Below, piece by piece: positions 62,038 to 64,000 of a stretch of 64,000 nucleotides of DNA. The first letter of the stretch is position 1; each line of letters starts with the position of its first letter. A program made the position numbers and the translations under genes. The notes beneath the pieces were generated by a model, which saw only the letters and a list, made by a program, of their open reading frames with translations, searched no databases and was not told the origin of the DNA. Source of the stretch: Halochromatium sp. (lineage in GTDB: Bacteria; Pseudomonadota; Gammaproteobacteria; Chromatiales; Chromatiaceae); assembly GCA_010912705.1 (NCBI GenBank), contig POWB01000009.1, forward strand, positions 39,764 through 103,763. The letters are read 5' to 3'.

Positions 62038-63768
62038 ATGATCGAACCACCCTGTGAGCTTCGGATCATCCGTGTCTCTTGGGCGCGCAAAGACGAGAGC
62101 ACCGATGTCAAAACCGCTCAGCAGCCGATCAGGCTAGAACAGGGCGTTGATGGATGGGTCGCGGAGGTTCCGGCCTATCCCAAGGTCGAAGGAGGGGTCT
62201 ATGGCCAACTGGCCGTGGCGCTCCCTGAAGGTGCAGCCGAGCCCAGTCTGCTTCTGGCTAATGATGACAGCTTCCCGTTGACGGTGGTTAAAGCGCCTGA
62301 CGGACGCGAGTGGTGGATTGAGAAGGGCAAATGGAAGAAAACAAAGTACGCAAAATACCACGATGCCCCCTTGTGCAGACACGTAGGCGACGCACGGTTG
62401 CGAGTGGGCGGCGAAGTGATAAGACTGCGGATCGCACCAGCGGGATTCACTGGTGAAGACTTTGAGCTGTTGCTGGATGAGTTCCGCAACGGCGCCTGGC
62501 AACTGATCCTTGAGCCATTGAGTCCAACCCGCAGCACCGATTGGCGTGGCGACGGTGGTATCGACCCTGCATTCTTGGCCGCAGTCTCTGAGTTTGTCCG
62601 CTATGTCGGGCGCGCACTCGATCAGCCGCATCGGGAACTGCGGGAAGTCCGGCAGTTGCAGCGCCTTGAGCGGGTGCGGCCTCATGTTGGTACCTTCCGC
62701 GAGTTGGCTGTGCGTGGTTTGCCTCGGCTAGTGAGCGGTCGTGGGCATGCTCCGAGTTTCAACACACCTGAGAACCGTCGACTGCTGTGGATGTGTATTC
62801 GACTGCGCCGGATGTTGAGCGGGCTGTTGGCTGGCTCAAAGGCGTCTACTCTCGAACTGCGTCGCCGAGCTGAGGGAGCCGAGGAGCGGGCCGCCTATCT
62901 TCAGGATTCGCAAGGCAAGGTACGCGTCGACCAGGCAAGATTAGCCCGGCTGATTGAGGAGCGCGAGAATCAACTCATCGCATACCAACAGACAGTCAGC
63001 CGATTACTCAGTGATCGGCTCTCTGATACCCAGCTAACCTTTTTTGATGTTCCACATCCGAGCCCGGATGCAGACAGGGGAAGTGCCGGATTTTGGTTTG
63101 ATGGATGGAGCGAAGATGGTAGTGCTGTACGATTTCGCTTGAACTTTCACGTCGGCCTTAAAACGCTGAAGATGGTCTTCGATAAGCGCTATTGCTATCG
63201 ACTGGTTGGAAATTTTGATGTCGTACTCAGCGGCATCAGTCAAAGCGGTCGTCCATGGACCATATGGAGAATAGCTCGTTTAACCGAAATTCTTCCTATG
63301 AGGGAGCAAGATCCTACGTTGGAAAAGGCGCTTCGTTCAGAAATCGATATGCTGAAAGGCCATCGACCCTCCCAAGGGAATACCGATTTTTGGAAACCAC
63401 TTAACAAAGCAGACGCTGATGAACAACGTAGGGATCTAATTGAGGCGCGTGCCTCCGCTGATCGTTTGCGAGTCGCCAGTGAACTCTGGTCACGTATCGC
63501 GAGCCAGCTTGCACCATTGGCTGCTCAGCTTTCGTCACTAGAGGCTAGAGCACAAAAAATGGGAATTAAAGAGGCGCGTCAAGCCACTGTCATCGGGTCG
63601 ATGACCTGGGTGATGAACCCTGACTACCGAGGGGCACTAGGAGCGTACCGTAATGCGCAGGCTAAAGCAGATTTGAAGGCATCGCAATTAGAGGGCCTGC
63701 TCAGGCTGGAAGATCTTGGTGTGACTCGATCTTCGAGTTTTTTTCGGTTGACAAATGAGGGAAAATGA
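62038..63768 (+). CDS. DUF2357/McrC-like partner protein, no nuclease motif visible
   Basis: 576 residues starting two bases after the McrB-like stop, so translation is probably coupled. The N-terminal half resembles DUF2357 (RLRIAPAGFTGEDFELLLDEFRNGAWQLIL) and includes the SFNTPENRRLLWMCIRLRRML segment that in McrC-like proteins leads into the PD-(D/E)XK nuclease. Here a coiled coil (LRRRAEGAEERAAYLQ ... RLIEERENQLIAYQQTV), a beta-rich domain (about 330-430) and a second helical region follow instead, and I find no D-x(n)-D/E-x-K core. Either the nuclease is diverged or another protein supplies it. A transposase begins 30 bp after the stop. Confidence 0.6.
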   Translation: MIEPPCELRIIRVSWARKDESTDVKTAQQPIRLEQGVDGWVAEVPAYPKVEGGVYGQLAVALPEGAAEPSLLLANDDSFPLTVVKAPDGREWWIEKGKWKKTKYAKYHDAPLCRHVGDARLRVGGEVIRLRIAPAGFTGEDFELLLDEFRNGAWQLILEPLSPTRSTDWRGDGGIDPAFLAAVSEFVRYVGRALDQPHRELREVRQLQRLERVRPHVGTFRELAVRGLPRLVSGRGHAPSFNTPENRRLLWMCIRLRRMLSGLLAGSKASTLELRRRAEGAEERAAYLQDSQGKVRVDQARLARLIEERENQLIAYQQTVSRLLSDRLSDTQLTFFDVPHPSPDADRGSAGFWFDGWSEDGSAVRFRLNFHVGLKTLKMVFDKRYCYRLVGNFDVVLSGISQSGRPWTIWRIARLTEILPMREQDPTLEKALRSEIDMLKGHRPSQGNTDFWKPLNKADADEQRRDLIEARASADRLRVASELWSRIASQLAPLAAQLSSLEARAQKMGIKEARQATVIGSMTWVMNPDYRGALGAYRNAQAKADLKASQLEGLLRLEDLGVTRSSSFFRLTNEGK

Positions 63769-63797
63769 TAGCCATTAACTAACGAGGAGCTGCCGCC

Positions 63798-64000
63798 ATC
63801 TTTTCTGCTGCCCTGCCGTTCATTGCTGACTATCTCGACGACTTAGACGCGGCCCTGAAGGCGCAAGAGCCGGGGCGGGGGTTGACCCGCAGCCAGCGCC
63901 GGTGGCTGACGTTCTGTCTGATGGGTCTGTTGCTGACCAATACGGTGAGCTGGGCGCACTTTGAGCGCAGCGGTTTGCGCGGGTACCGACACAGTGCCTT
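63798..64000 (+). CDS. Transposase, N-terminal part (cut by window edge)
   Basis: The frame reads FSAALPFIADYLDDLDAALKAQEPG, LTRSQRRWLTFCLMGLLLTNTVSWAHFERSGLRGYRHSA, the N-terminus of a DDE-type transposase common in purple sulfur bacteria. The expected ATG before FSAAL is ATC at 63798, with a stop in frame at 63780, so it starts at ATC, at an internal codon, or is inactive. An element inserted here would separate the McrBC-like pair from any third gene. Confidence 0.7.
   Translation, partial: MFSAALPFIADYLDDLDAALKAQEPGRGLTRSQRRWLTFCLMGLLLTNTVSWAHFERSGLRGYRHSA

Overview
The window looks like a chromosomal segment of a halophilic or marine purple sulfur bacterium (Chromatiales, probably Chromatiaceae). 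This is inferred from gene content, not from a marker gene. Supporting content is a nitrogen-fixation accessory cluster with draG, de novo glycine betaine synthesis by glycine/sarcosine and dimethylglycine methylation, high G+C in most genes, many Uma2-type nucleases, and a diversity-generating retroelement (DGR) with DUF1566 targets. No rRNA or tRNA gene was recognised.

Layout. 1-5.7 kb: three tandem secreted CVNH-like (cyanovirin-N fold) proteins in AT-richer DNA, then two tandem sedolisin (S53) proteases. 5.9-9.2 kb: a circularly permuted ATP-grasp gene interrupted by one in-frame TAG, an alpha-E protein, and adk. 9.3-14.5 kb: a betaine-synthesis operon (SDMT/GSMT) divergent from a MarR regulator that is translationally coupled to a cNMP/CBS/DUF294 protein and followed by a DEDDh exonuclease. 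14.6-22.6 kb: a cytochrome c lipoprotein, CusB/CusA copper-silver efflux, a secreted repeat protein, and scrambled DNA (broken IS1595 transposase, duplicated cusA 3' end). 22.7-29.5 kb: orphan antitoxin, AAA/PD-(D/E)XK ATPase, cohesin-like secreted protein, duplicated Uma2 cassettes, a gene with 9-residue repeats, and a complete MITE with a 9-bp target duplication.

29.6-35 kb is the most unusual part: a decayed DGR. A large secreted dockerin/lipase/DUF1566 protein and a small DUF1566 protein each end in a variable repeat. Between them lie an avd gene, an AAC-rich template repeat, and a reverse transcriptase reduced to its C-terminal part. The two variable repeats differ at 21 bases, all in codon positions 1 or 2, and 19 of these are adenine in the template.

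35-38.4 kb holds a VapBC pair and two more Uma2 genes with remnants of the 9-residue-repeat gene family. 38.5-45.5 kb is a nif accessory cluster (nifB, fdxN, small ORF, nifO-like, flavodiiron protein, two 2Fe-2S ferredoxins, nifQ, draG) read on the minus strand, with a sigma-54 promoter and a NifA-type upstream site before nifB. 45.6-53.8 kb: 2OG oxygenase, gloA, a TolA-like protein, urtABCD for urea uptake (urtE absent, UrtD with a long Ser-rich N-terminal extension), and small conserved genes. 53.8-64 kb: an ORF stitched from pieces of three unrelated families, an NMT1-PAS-GGDEF protein, a GuaB-like protein, a TacAT-type toxin-antitoxin pair, an McrB-like coiled-coil ATPase with a DUF2357/McrC-like partner lacking a visible nuclease, and the start of a transposase at the right edge.
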